Part shown: positions 23,203-31,804 of the stretch, in pieces
Numbering within the stretch: position 1 is the first letter of the stretch
Layout: each line of letters starts with the position of its first letter
Source of the DNA: UBA4421 sp002470275
Lineage (GTDB): Bacteria; Pseudomonadota; Gammaproteobacteria; Pseudomonadales; Azotimanducaceae
DNA length: 64,000 bases
Direction of reading: 5' to 3'
Assembly (NCBI GenBank): GCA_913052345.1
Contig: CAJXDR010000006.1
Coordinates: 1-64,000 of the forward strand
Position numbers and translations under genes: made by a program
The notes under the pieces: generated by a model
What the model was told of the DNA's origin: nothing
Seen by the model: the letters and a program-made list of their open reading frames with translations, nothing else
Database searches by the model: none

Positions 23203-24441
23203 ATGAGGTTTAGAATCCTTAACTTCGCCTGGGTCGTCCTGTTCTTCAGCCCGTCAGGCGTGTGCGCCGACGATGTGGCAGTCGCTCAGGAGCCCGTGGT
23301 TATCTTGTTGTCCCTGGATGGGTTTCGGCATGACTACTCAGCGTTGGCGAGTGCGCCGAATCTAGAACAGATGGCTGCCGAGGGTCTAAAAGCCCAAGGG
23401 CTGATGCCCGTCTTCCCCAGCAGCACTTTCTCTAATCACTACAGCATAGCGACGGGCCTGTATCCAGGGCATCACGGCATCATTGGCAATGCCTTTTATG
23501 ACCGCCAGCGCGGGCAGACCTATCGACTGGGAGACAGTGAAAAAATAACGGACGGCACCTGGTATGGCGGTGAACCCCTTTGGGTGGCGGTGGAGAGGGC
23601 CGGGAAACGGGCCGCGAGCTATTTTTGGGTGGGCAGCGAAGCGGCCATTCAAAATATTCGGCCCAGCCGTTACAGGCGCTATAACGGGGGAATCCCCAAT
23701 GCGGTGCGCGTCGACACGGTGCTTGAATGGCTGGCCCTGCCCGCAGACGAAAGACCCTCCTTCGTCACGCTGTATTTCTCCAGCGTTGATTCGGTAGGAC
23801 ATCGACATGGCCCCGAGAGTCGTCAGGTACGCGACGCCGTTGCCAGTGCCGATGCCGACTTGGGTAAGTTACGCCAAGGCCTGGCTGAGTTGCCCTTCGA
23901 GACCCACCTGATCGTGGTGTCTGATCACGGCATGCAGCAAATTACCGACGAGGCGATCGTTTATCTCAGCGATCACCTGAATTTGTCTGCCTGGCGGGGA
24001 GAAAACCGGATTCTGCCTGGCGGACCGGTGACCTATTTTTATTCGGATGACCAGGCGCTCATTCGTCAGACGGCTGATCGCCTGGGCAAAATCGATGGAC
24101 TGAAGCTTTTTTCCGGGTCCAGGCCTCCAGCGTTTTCAATGCTTCGCGCGGGTGGGCCGCGAACACCGGATCTTATAGCGGTGATTGATGCGCCGGGGTA
24201 CATCAGCATTTCTCGTAAGGGGCGCAAACCCCCGCCTGGTGTTCATGGTTATTTGCCTGCAGAGACTCCGACCATGAACGGCATCCTTTACGCGGTCGGT
24301 CCGCGCATCAAGGCAGGCTCGCGGCTGCCGGTGATCGAAAACGTGCACGTTTATCCCTTGGTGATGGCACTGCTGGGGTTGGAGATCAAAACGCCAATAG
24401 ATGGGCGCTTGGCAGCTTTTTCTTCAGCGCTGGAGGACTGA
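23203..24441 (+). CDS. Ectonucleotide pyrophosphatase/phosphodiesterase (NPP, alkaline phosphatase superfamily)
   Basis: A 412-residue exported enzyme. Signal peptide (to about residue 22), then the metal-binding L-S-L-D-G-F-R, the catalytic threonine in P-S-S-T-F-S-N-H-Y (about Thr74), T-G-L-Y-P-G-H-H-G-I-I-G-N, the zinc-site D-S-V-G-H-R-H-G-P, S-D-H-G-M and the last ligand H-G-Y. These are all NPP landmarks. It should hydrolyse phosphodiesters or nucleotide pyrophosphates in the periplasm. ATG 23203 follows AAGGGGAAAGAG and is preferred to TTG 23164. It lies 41 bases after the sulfotransferase, so receptor, sulfotransferase and phosphodiesterase may form one transcript. Nucleotides or PAPS-derived products are conceivable substrates. 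Confidence 0.93.
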   Translation: MRFRILNFAWVVLFFSPSGVCADDVAVAQEPVVILLSLDGFRHDYSALASAPNLEQMAAEGLKAQGLMPVFPSSTFSNHYSIATGLYPGHHGIIGNAFYDRQRGQTYRLGDSEKITDGTWYGGEPLWVAVERAGKRAASYFWVGSEAAIQNIRPSRYRRYNGGIPNAVRVDTVLEWLALPADERPSFVTLYFSSVDSVGHRHGPESRQVRDAVASADADLGKLRQGLAELPFETHLIVVSDHGMQQITDEAIVYLSDHLNLSAWRGENRILPGGPVTYFYSDDQALIRQTADRLGKIDGLKLFSGSRPPAFSMLRAGGPRTPDLIAVIDAPGYISISRKGRKPPPGVHGYLPAETPTMNGILYAVGPRIKAGSRLPVIENVHVYPLVMALLGLEIKTPIDGRLAAFSSALED

Positions 24442-24539
24442 AAGGAGGACGGTACGGCGACGCGACAGCCGTAGGGCGTGACAGCCTTAGAAAAGGATGA
24501 CTCGTGCGGCGCTGTACCGCTGTCAGAGTTTGTGTCCCG

Positions 24540-25406
24540 TCAACGACTCATCACGAAACGCATGGAAAGGTCCAAGGGCTGCACTCGCTTGGTCAGGTCG
24601 CCGCAGGAGATATAGTCCACGCCCGTCTCGGCAATGGCACGGATGCTTTCCATGGTGATGTTGCCCGATGCCTCAAGCACAATCTTGCCACGGCTTTGGG
24701 CCACTGCCGTTCGCGTTTGATCAATTGAGAAGTTGTCGATCAGGGCGATATCCGCCCCGGCTGCCATTGCCTGGTCCAGCTCCTCTAAATTCTCAACCTC
24801 TACCTCAACCGGCAAGCCCGGCCGGTGGGATCGTGCCCGGGTCACGGCGGTGCGAATATCTCCCGCCGCTAAAATATGATTCTCCTTCAGCAGAAAGGCA
24901 TCAAACAGTCCGATTCGGTGATTGGTGCCACCGCCACAGTGCACGGCATATTTCTGCGCCATGCGTAAACCGGGAACCGTTTTGCGGGTATCCAACAAAC
25001 GACAGCCCGTACCCTCAATGAGCTGAACATAGGCCCGAGTCCTAGAGGCTGTGCCGGACAGTAACTGGACGAAATTAAGCACCGTTCTTTCTGCGCTGAG
25101 AAGCTGTCGAGCCCCACCTTGAAGGGTAAATAATCTTTGGTTAGGGTTGACGTCGTCACCATCGGCAACGGACCAAGCAACGGTAATGGTCGGGTCGATA
25201 CAGCGCAGGGTCTCAACAACCCAGGCGGCACCGCAAAATACGCCTGGATCGCGACTGATGACCTCAGCCTCTGCCTGGACGGAAGGACCGATGAGTTCGG
25301 CCGAGATATCGCTCTGACCGATGTCCTCATGGATCGCGGATGTTACATTTTGGAGGATAGCGGCCTCCAGCAGCTCAGCATCAAGAGAGTGTTTGGGCGT
25401 AGGCAT
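24540..25406 (-). CDS. nadC: Quinolinate phosphoribosyltransferase (nicotinate-nucleotide pyrophosphorylase)
   Basis: A 288-residue enzyme of de novo NAD synthesis, converting quinolinate and PRPP to nicotinate mononucleotide, CO2 and pyrophosphate. Landmarks: N-terminal D-I-G-Q-S-D-I-S-A, F-V-Q-L-L-S-G-T-A-S-R-T, L-D-T-R-K-T-V-P-G-L-R and K-Y-A-V-H-C-G-G-G-T-N-H-R-I-G-L (quinolinate site), K-E-N-H, V-E-V-E-V-E-N-L, L-I-D-N-F and E-A-S-G-N-I. ATG 25406 is used; the TTG at 25424 is an alternative. It is divergent from ampD, an arrangement common in gammaproteobacteria. The gap 25407-25648 holds no gene but has a symmetric GGGTcatatgatACCC around 25436-25451. Confidence 0.97.
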   Translation of the reverse strand: MPTPKHSLDAELLEAAILQNVTSAIHEDIGQSDISAELIGPSVQAEAEVISRDPGVFCGAAWVVETLRCIDPTITVAWSVADGDDVNPNQRLFTLQGGARQLLSAERTVLNFVQLLSGTASRTRAYVQLIEGTGCRLLDTRKTVPGLRMAQKYAVHCGGGTNHRIGLFDAFLLKENHILAAGDIRTAVTRARSHRPGLPVEVEVENLEELDQAMAAGADIALIDNFSIDQTRTAVAQSRGKIVLEASGNITMESIRAIAETGVDYISCGDLTKRVQPLDLSMRFVMSR

Positions 25407-25648
25407 TTTTCGATACAGCGTCAATATAAAGCTTGGGTCATATGATACCCCGAAGCGCGAGAAGACTCTTCGTGGGCTGAAGGAGATTATAGTCCTGAGC
25501 GTATCAGGCCCCGTTCAGGAATGCTGGAGGGGTGACGAGGACGATAAAATTTTGCCCAGGCCCATGGCACGAAAACAAGGGGGCGGCATGCGAGGAGCGT
25601 GAACGGGTCGACCTCTTCCCATTTGCAACTGTGATAAGGTTTGATCAA

Positions 25649-26224
25649 ATGATCAATGCCCAACATTTACTTAAAGGTGCTCGCTGGCAGGCGTCCAGCA
25701 ACTGCGATGCGCGCCCTGAAGGCGCTTTTCCAGAGTTGATCGTCGTGCACTGCGTCTCGCTACCGGAGGGGGAGTTCGGCACCGGCCTGCCGGCCGCGCT
25801 ATTTTGCAACGCGCTTAACTGCGATGCTCATCCAAGCTTTGAGGATTTGCGTGGGCTGCACGTTTCGCCCCACCTGATGATCGACCGTGGCGGTGCCATC
25901 GATCAATTTGTTGCCTTCGATCAACGTGCGTGGCACGCCGGCATCTCCAGCTGGCAGGGGCGTCGTCAGTGTAACGATTTCAGTATTGGGATTGAGCTGG
26001 AGGGGACCCCCGAGGTGCCCTTCACTGAGCCCCAATACCAAACGCTGATCACCGTTTGTGGCGATCTGCTTCAGCGTTATCCCAGCCTCTCCGCCAACGC
26101 GATCGTCGGTCATCTTGAGATCGCTCCAGGGCGAAAGCAGGACCCCGGAGGAGGCTTCGATTGGCCCAGGGTTTTGACCAGAGTTTTTTCGCGACAACAA
26201 ACCAATACCGCTGCGACTGGCTGA
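25649..26224 (+). CDS. ampD: 1,6-anhydro-N-acetylmuramyl-L-alanine amidase
   Basis: A 191-residue cytoplasmic amidase that cleaves the stem peptide from anhydromuropeptides during peptidoglycan recycling. The amidase_2 fold is clear: V-V-H-C (zinc ligand 1), S-P-H-L-M-I-D-R-G-G, A-W-H-A-G-I-S-S-W, S-I-G-I-E-L-E-G, G-H-L-E-I-A-P-G-R-K-Q-D-P-G-G (second His and Asp zinc ligands). The ATG at 25649 has AAGG upstream; the extension to 25532 is not used. Divergent from nadC and followed after 14 bases by aceE. An AmpG-like permease gene lies about 5.6 kb away, consistent with muropeptide recycling. Confidence 0.96.
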   Translation: MINAQHLLKGARWQASSNCDARPEGAFPELIVVHCVSLPEGEFGTGLPAALFCNALNCDAHPSFEDLRGLHVSPHLMIDRGGAIDQFVAFDQRAWHAGISSWQGRRQCNDFSIGIELEGTPEVPFTEPQYQTLITVCGDLLQRYPSLSANAIVGHLEIAPGRKQDPGGGFDWPRVLTRVFSRQQTNTAATG

Positions 26225-26238
26225 TAAGGAATAATCGA

Positions 26239-28962
26239 TTGCAAGGTAATGACGTCAAGGCCTCAGATCAGACGGCGGAGCTGGACCGCGATGAGGTGCG
26301 CGACTGGATGGAGGCCCTGGACGACGTCATCCAGCGCTATGGCGTTGATGCTGCCAGCACGCTGTTGCGACGCCTCTCAATCCCCTTGGACCAGCAGGGT
26401 GCGAGATCTTCCAATCCCCTGACCACGCCCTACCGAAACACTATTCCGGTAAGTCAGGAGGTCGCCATGCCCGGCGACCTCTTTATGGAACGTCGTATCC
26501 GAAGCCTAATTCGATGGAATGCTCTGGCCATGGTTGTGCGTGCGAATCGTCGCCCGGGCGACCTGGGGGGGCATATCTCCAGCTTTGCCTCGTCGGCAAC
26601 GCTATACGACGTGGGCTTCAATCACTTTTTCAAGGCACCCATTCAGAACCAGGGGGACGGACACCGAGCATCCGGTGCGTCGCAAGAAGGCGATCTCATT
26701 TACTTTCAGGGGCATGCGTCTCCTGGGATTTACGCCCGCTCTTTTCTAGAGGGACGCCTAACGGAAAGTCAGCTCGATAACTTTCGACGCGAAGTAGACG
26801 GTGACGGGCTGTCATCTTATCCACACCCCTGGTTGATGCCGGATTATTGGCAGTTTCCAACAGTGTCTATGGGGCTCGGACCGCTGCAGGCGATCTATCA
26901 AGCCCACGTTATGAAATACCTAGAAAACCGCGAGCTGGTCTCCATGGGGCAGCGTAAGGTTTGGGCTTTCATCGGTGATGGAGAATGTGACGAGCCAGAA
27001 AGCCTGGGAGCGCTGTCCCTAGCCGGCAGGGAGCGCTTGGACAACCTCATATTCGTGGTGAACTGCAATCTTCAGCGTCTCGACGGTCCGGTTCGAGGCA
27101 ACGGCAAGATCATCCAGGAGCTGGAAGGCAATTTCCGGGGCGCGGGCTGGAATGTGATTAAGGTTATTTGGGGGCGACACTGGGACTCGTTGCTCGCCCA
27201 AGACGACCAAGGACTGCTCCAGGAGCAGATGGATCTTACCGTGGACGGCGAGTTTCAAAATTTCAAAGCTAAGGGCGGTGGCTATGTCCGCGATCACTTC
27301 TTTTCCAAGCACCCGGATTTGCTCAAGCTGGTTGAGCACCTCTCTGACGACGATATCTATCGGCTGAATCGCGGAGGCCATGACCCCTATAAAATTTACG
27401 CGGCCTATCACGCAGCCGTTCACCATAAGGGCCAGCCAACGGTGATTCTTGCCAAGACGGTCAAGGGTTACGGCATGGGCGATGCGGGGGAGTCTGAAAA
27501 TACGACCCACCAGGTCAAAAAGCTGAAGGAGGAGGAGCTCAGGTACTTTAGGGACCGTTTTGATGTCCCGCTTAGTGATGAGCAGCTTCGTGAGGTGCCC
27601 TATTATAGACCGGATTCGGACAGCCCCGAAATGGTCTACATGCGGGCAAGGCGTGACACCTTAGGGGGCTCGATCCCCCGCAGGCTAAAGGCGACGGATA
27701 CTATCTCCCTGCCACCCCTGGCTGCCTTTGAGGCCCAGCTGAAAGGCAGTGGTGAACGCAAGATTAGCTCCACAATGGCCTTTGTGCGAATTCTTGCCGT
27801 GCTTTTGCGAGACAAGAATCTGGGTAAACGTATCGTCCCCATAATTCCCGACGAGGCACGCACCTTTGGAATGGAGGGTCTGTTCCGCCAGCTCGGCATC
27901 TACTCCTCTGCAGGCCAACTCTATGAACCCGAAGATGCCGATGCCCTGGCCGCCTATCGAGAGTCCAAGAACGGTCAGGTATTAGAAGAGGGCATAAACG
28001 AAGCCGGGGCCTTTGCGGCTTGGATGGCCGCAGCAACTTCTTACGCTAACCATCAATATACGCTGCTGCCCTTTTATATCTTTTATTCGATGTTTGGCTT
28101 CCAGCGAATTGGCGATCTCGCCTGGGCGGCCGGTGACCTGCAGGCCAAGGGGTTTTTGCTGGGCGGCACCTCTGGGCGCACGACCCTCAACGGCGAGGGC
28201 CTGCAGCATCAAGACGGACATTCCCACCTGCTCGCGGCTACGGTGCCTAACTGCATCAGCTATGACCCTGCCTATAGCTTTGAACTTGCTGTAATCATTC
28301 GCCGTGGTCTGGAGCATATGTTTGTCGAGGGTGCGCCGACGTACTACTACCTCACCCTAGGCAATGAGCCCTATGAGCACCCTGCCATGCCCGAGGGCGC
28401 TGAGAACCACATCATTCGCGGGATGTACTGCCTAGAGACACTCAAGGCAAAGGGCCCTGCCCGAGTGCGTCTCTTGGCCAGTGGTGCCCTGCTCCAGGAA
28501 GCGCGTCGTGCCGCCGGGGTACTCAACGAACACTATGGTCTCCAGGTTCAGGTCTGGAGCGTGACCAGCTTTACCGAACTGGGTCGGGAGATTCAGGATG
28601 CTCAGCGTGAGGGCTTGCTCGCTGGCACGCCGAATCTTGATCAAACCCATGTGGGCGCCTGCTTGAATGAGGGGGATTGGCAAACAGCACCGGTCATTGC
28701 AGTTTCGGATTACATGAAGGCGCTGGCCGAGCCGCTGCGGGCGGCCATCCAGGCGCCCTATCACGTTTTGGGGACCGATGGCTTTGGCCGCAGCGATACC
28801 AGAGAGCGTCTGCGGGCGTTCTTCGAGGTCAACGATGACTATATCGTTGTCACGGCACTTACCCTGTTGTGGCGAGCGGGAACGGTAGACAAGAAGCTGC
28901 TTGATGAGGCCCGAGCCGCTGCGGGGGTCACCGATTCGCGGCCTAGCCCTAGGTTGAGCTGA
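26239..28962 (+). CDS. aceE: Pyruvate dehydrogenase E1 component (homodimeric)
   Basis: A 907-residue enzyme, close to the usual 880-900. It decarboxylates pyruvate with thiamine diphosphate and transfers the acetyl group to lipoyl-E2. The thiamine-binding motif G-D-G-E-C-D-E (about 246-252) to N-C-N (about 274-276) is intact, as are G-H-A-S-P-G-I-Y and L-G-G-T-S-G-R-T-T-L-N-G-E-G-L-Q-H-Q-D-G-H-S-H. The start is taken at TTG 26239, because AAGGA lies eight bases before it and because the frame further upstream overlaps ampD. It is followed by aceF after 40 bases; no E3 gene is adjacent. Confidence 0.97.
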   Translation: MQGNDVKASDQTAELDRDEVRDWMEALDDVIQRYGVDAASTLLRRLSIPLDQQGARSSNPLTTPYRNTIPVSQEVAMPGDLFMERRIRSLIRWNALAMVVRANRRPGDLGGHISSFASSATLYDVGFNHFFKAPIQNQGDGHRASGASQEGDLIYFQGHASPGIYARSFLEGRLTESQLDNFRREVDGDGLSSYPHPWLMPDYWQFPTVSMGLGPLQAIYQAHVMKYLENRELVSMGQRKVWAFIGDGECDEPESLGALSLAGRERLDNLIFVVNCNLQRLDGPVRGNGKIIQELEGNFRGAGWNVIKVIWGRHWDSLLAQDDQGLLQEQMDLTVDGEFQNFKAKGGGYVRDHFFSKHPDLLKLVEHLSDDDIYRLNRGGHDPYKIYAAYHAAVHHKGQPTVILAKTVKGYGMGDAGESENTTHQVKKLKEEELRYFRDRFDVPLSDEQLREVPYYRPDSDSPEMVYMRARRDTLGGSIPRRLKATDTISLPPLAAFEAQLKGSGERKISSTMAFVRILAVLLRDKNLGKRIVPIIPDEARTFGMEGLFRQLGIYSSAGQLYEPEDADALAAYRESKNGQVLEEGINEAGAFAAWMAAATSYANHQYTLLPFYIFYSMFGFQRIGDLAWAAGDLQAKGFLLGGTSGRTTLNGEGLQHQDGHSHLLAATVPNCISYDPAYSFELAVIIRRGLEHMFVEGAPTYYYLTLGNEPYEHPAMPEGAENHIIRGMYCLETLKAKGPARVRLLASGALLQEARRAAGVLNEHYGLQVQVWSVTSFTELGREIQDAQREGLLAGTPNLDQTHVGACLNEGDWQTAPVIAVSDYMKALAEPLRAAIQAPYHVLGTDGFGRSDTRERLRAFFEVNDDYIVVTALTLLWRAGTVDKKLLDEARAAAGVTDSRPSPRLS

Positions 28963-29002
28963 TGCCAAGTTGTCTGGGGCGCCGCCATCTAAGAGGCAAA
29001 GC

Positions 29003-30574
29003 GTGGATATACTGATTCCAAATTTAGGGGATATCGAATCGGTCGAGGTCACCGAAATCTGTGTCACGGCAGGTCAGCACGTGACAGCTGATGACGCGTT
29101 GATTGTTATTGAATCGGATAAAGCCTCCATGGAAGTCCCCGCGGGGACGGAGGGTGTGATCGAAAAAATCTTAGTTGGGCTTGGTGATGTGCTGGAGAAC
29201 GGGGCGGTCATTGCTCACATCGCTAGCGCGTCGGCTAGCGGTGTGACCGCCGAGCAACCCTCCGAGCCCACGAGTGCTACCCCGCCAGCTCAGGACAAGC
29301 CAAGCCAAGTGGCTGCCTCTGACCCTGTCTCGATTGAGGTGCTGGTCCCTGACCTGGGGGATATTGAACAGGTTGAGGTCATTGAGATTGCCGTGGCCGT
29401 AGGAGACCGTCTCGATTTGGGGGACCTGTTGGTGGTTCTAGAGTCGGATAAGGCCTCCATGGAAGTGCCCTCAGAGGTGGTTGGCGACGTAGTGGAGGTG
29501 GGCGTCAAGGTGGGCGATCAGGTGCGCAGCGGTGCCTTGCTCGCCGTGGTCTCGACTACTTCGCAGCCAGATGGCATTACCAATCCTTCCGTGGCGCAGC
29601 AAACGCGCCAACCTTCGGCAACGCCTGCTCCATCAACTCAGCGCCACGAGGACTCGCAAGCGGTCAAGCCACGCGACGAGACAGCCTCCGCTGAGGCGTA
29701 TGCCGGCCCTGCGGCGCGGCTGCTGGCTCGGGAATTGGGTGTTTCTCTCGACGGTGTCCAGGGTCGCGGGCGAGGTGGCCGGATTACCAAGGAAGATATA
29801 AAGCGGCATGTGAAGCTGCAGCGGACGACGGCGTCGGGCGGCTTACCCGCGCTGCCCAAGGTCGACCACGCCAGTTTTGGAGAGGTTAAGGTGGAGGACC
29901 TCAGCCGAATTCAGGTTCAGGTCGCTAAAAATATGCATCGAAACTGGGTCAACATTCCCCATGTTACCCAGCATGACCTGGCTGATGTGGATGACCTAGA
30001 GCGTTTTCGATCAAGTCTAAAGGCCGAGGCCGCCCGGCGTGGCCTGGGGTTAAGTCCGCTACCCTTTATTATTAAGGCAGTGACCGCCGCTCTGCTCGAC
30101 ATGCCGAAATTCAACAGCTCCCTGGAGGAAGGCGGCACCGCCCTGGTCTACAAGCGTTACCTCAACATTGGGGTTGCCGTGGATACGCCCGAGGGTCTCG
30201 TGGTGCCGGTGATACCTGATGCTGACAAGATGGGTGTCTGGGAGTTGGCCGCTGCGGTCGTCGATGTTGCTGAACGCGCGAAGAAAAAGAAGCTGGGGCT
30301 AGATGAAATGCGCGGCGGTACGTTTACTGTGTCCAGCCTGGGACGCCTAGGAGGAACGGGTTTCAGTCCCATCATCAACGCACCGGAGGTCGCCATTCTG
30401 GGGGTCGGTAGAACCCAGATAAGGCCAGTATGGCAGGGTGACGCCTTCGTCCCGCGCCAGCACCTACCGCTCAGCCTGTCCTACGATCACCGGGTGATCA
30501 ATGGCGTGGATGGGGGCAACTTTATGCAGCTGATGGTCAAGCTCTTGGGCGATATCAGGCATCTGTCGCTTTAG
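29003..30574 (+). CDS. aceF: Dihydrolipoamide acetyltransferase, E2 of pyruvate dehydrogenase
   Basis: A 523-residue E2 with two N-terminal lipoyl domains (each with E-S-D-K-A-S-M-E-V-P; modified lysines near 40 and 150), separated by Ala/Pro/Thr/Ser-rich linkers. Next is the E1/E3-binding domain (A-G-P-A-A-R-L-L-A-R-E-L-G-V) and the catalytic domain with the C-terminal S-Y-D-H-R-V-I-N-G-V-D-G-G-N-F active site (His near 496). GTG 29003 has AGAGG upstream. Two lipoyl domains rather than three (E. coli) is common. Its last 20 bases overlap the end of the convergent cobalamin adenosyltransferase gene. Confidence 0.97.
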   Translation: MDILIPNLGDIESVEVTEICVTAGQHVTADDALIVIESDKASMEVPAGTEGVIEKILVGLGDVLENGAVIAHIASASASGVTAEQPSEPTSATPPAQDKPSQVAASDPVSIEVLVPDLGDIEQVEVIEIAVAVGDRLDLGDLLVVLESDKASMEVPSEVVGDVVEVGVKVGDQVRSGALLAVVSTTSQPDGITNPSVAQQTRQPSATPAPSTQRHEDSQAVKPRDETASAEAYAGPAARLLARELGVSLDGVQGRGRGGRITKEDIKRHVKLQRTTASGGLPALPKVDHASFGEVKVEDLSRIQVQVAKNMHRNWVNIPHVTQHDLADVDDLERFRSSLKAEAARRGLGLSPLPFIIKAVTAALLDMPKFNSSLEEGGTALVYKRYLNIGVAVDTPEGLVVPVIPDADKMGVWELAAAVVDVAERAKKKKLGLDEMRGGTFTVSSLGRLGGTGFSPIINAPEVAILGVGRTQIRPVWQGDAFVPRQHLPLSLSYDHRVINGVDGGNFMQLMVKLLGDIRHLSL

Positions 30575-31121
30575 GACCGTGCCACTGTTCTTCAGTCCCC
30601 AGGTCGTTCAGCTGCCTGGCTAGCACGAAAAAGAAGTCAGAAAGGCGATTGAGATAGGCTGCGCTAGCAAGCAAGTTGACTTGGGCATGATCGCTGAAAT
30701 CTTTACTGGCCATGACCGACCAAAAATCAATTTCTGCGCGACGGCACACTGCACGGCAGAGGTGACATTGGGCCGCAGCAAGCGTGCCGCCAGGCAAAAC
30801 AAACTCTTTTAATGCCGGTAGTTGGGCATTCAGGCGAGCGACTGCATCCGTTAGCGCTTTCGTTGCTGAATTCAGGCCCTCGGGGGCGTGGTCTCCGGCG
30901 GTGGCCAGGACGGCACCAATATCGAAAAGCACTTGCTGGATACGGGCCAACAGCGGTTCGTCGTCATGGTGGTGGCGAAGCAGGCCCAGGTGGCTATTAA
31001 GCTCATCTGTGCTGCCCAGGGCTCGAATGATGGGGTCGACCTTGGCGACGGCTGTGCCGTTAGCAAGTTGGGTCATCCCTCCATCGCCCTGCTTCGTCGT
31101 CACACGATTGATCCGGCTCAT
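30555..31121 (-). CDS. ATP:cob(I)alamin adenosyltransferase, PduO type
   Basis: A 188-residue enzyme that makes adenosylcobalamin. Landmarks of the PduO/MMAB family: T-T-K-Q-G-D-G-G-M-T near the N-terminus (ATP loop), G-S-T-D-E-L-N-S-H-L-G-L, V-L-P-G-G-T, C-R-A-V-C-R-R-A-E and L-N-R-L-S-D-F-F-F. The trimer-forming fold and the catalytic Arg in C-R-R-A-E are intact. Adenosylcobalamin would serve enzymes such as methylmalonyl-CoA mutase, fitting the acyl-CoA carboxylase genes near 51-55 kb if these handle propionyl-CoA. No cobalamin riboswitch was recognised in the 182-base divergent gap to yajQ. Confidence 0.95.
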   Translation of the reverse strand: MSRINRVTTKQGDGGMTQLANGTAVAKVDPIIRALGSTDELNSHLGLLRHHHDDEPLLARIQQVLFDIGAVLATAGDHAPEGLNSATKALTDAVARLNAQLPALKEFVLPGGTLAAAQCHLCRAVCRRAEIDFWSVMASKDFSDHAQVNLLASAAYLNRLSDFFFVLARQLNDLGTEEQWHGPKATDA

Positions 31122-31303
31122 GTCTGGCTCCTGCTGTCCGTTAAGGCCATCGTCGCCGCTGGCTGCAGATCAGGCAACCTGTTCGGGTCGTAAAGGCTTT
31201 GGCAATAATGCTACTGTTTCAACTCTAATGCGCCGCTGGTCAACGCCTGAGCGTGGAACAGGCGGTTTTATAATTCTGGGCAGATAAGGGAGAGGGGAAG
31301 TCG

Positions 31304-31786
31304 ATGCCTTCATTTGATGTGGTCTCGGAAGTGGATATGCACGAGGTGAGTAACGCGGTGGACCAGGCGGTTCGTGAGTTACGCAACCGTTTTGACTTTC
31401 GTGGCGTCGAGGCGAGCATCGCGTTACAGGAGGAACAGATATTGCTCAGCGCGCCAGAAGAATTTCAGCTGGGTCAGCTTAAGGACATCCTTCGGGACAA
31501 GATGACATCGCGGGGCGTCGATAGTCGGGCTCTGACCCCCGGCACCATTGAGGGGGCGGGGAAGGTGAAGCGTCAGGCCTTCAGCTTGGCTCAGGGGTTA
31601 GATCAGGACAGCGCGCGAAAAATCACCAAAATGATCAAGGAAGCCAAGCTCAAGGTGCAGAGTCAGGTCAACGGTGACAAAGTGCGCGTAACCGGCAAGA
31701 AGCGCGACGACCTGCAGGCTACCATGGCGGTGCTCAAAGACAGTGAGTTAGCCATTCCTCTCCAGTTCAATAACTTTCGTGATTAG
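31304..31786 (+). CDS. yajQ: YajQ family nucleotide-binding protein
   Basis: A 160-residue cytosolic protein with two ferredoxin-like domains. Typical opening P-S-F-D-V-V-S-E-V-D-M-H-E-V-x-N-A-V-D-Q and closing Q-F-x-N-F-R-D. Members bind c-di-GMP, nucleotides or tRNA in different species; the Xanthomonas homologue is a c-di-GMP effector. Given the GGDEF-EAL gene at 46 kb, a signalling role is possible but not shown. AGGGGAAGTCG precedes the ATG. It is divergent from the adenosyltransferase and 18 bases upstream of the permease. Confidence 0.95.
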   Translation: MPSFDVVSEVDMHEVSNAVDQAVRELRNRFDFRGVEASIALQEEQILLSAPEEFQLGQLKDILRDKMTSRGVDSRALTPGTIEGAGKVKRQAFSLAQGLDQDSARKITKMIKEAKLKVQSQVNGDKVRVTGKKRDDLQATMAVLKDSELAIPLQFNNFRD

Positions 31787-31804
31787 GCTCTAGGTTCCGC
31801 CAGA

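Noticed and set aside
25407..25648. GGGTcatatgatACCC symmetry between nadC and ampD as a regulator site
   Set aside because: Arms of only four bases with an offset centre; not enough to call an operator.
31122..31303. Possible cobalamin riboswitch before the adenosyltransferase gene
   Set aside because: The 182-base divergent region is short and no conserved B12-box-like sequence was found by eye.
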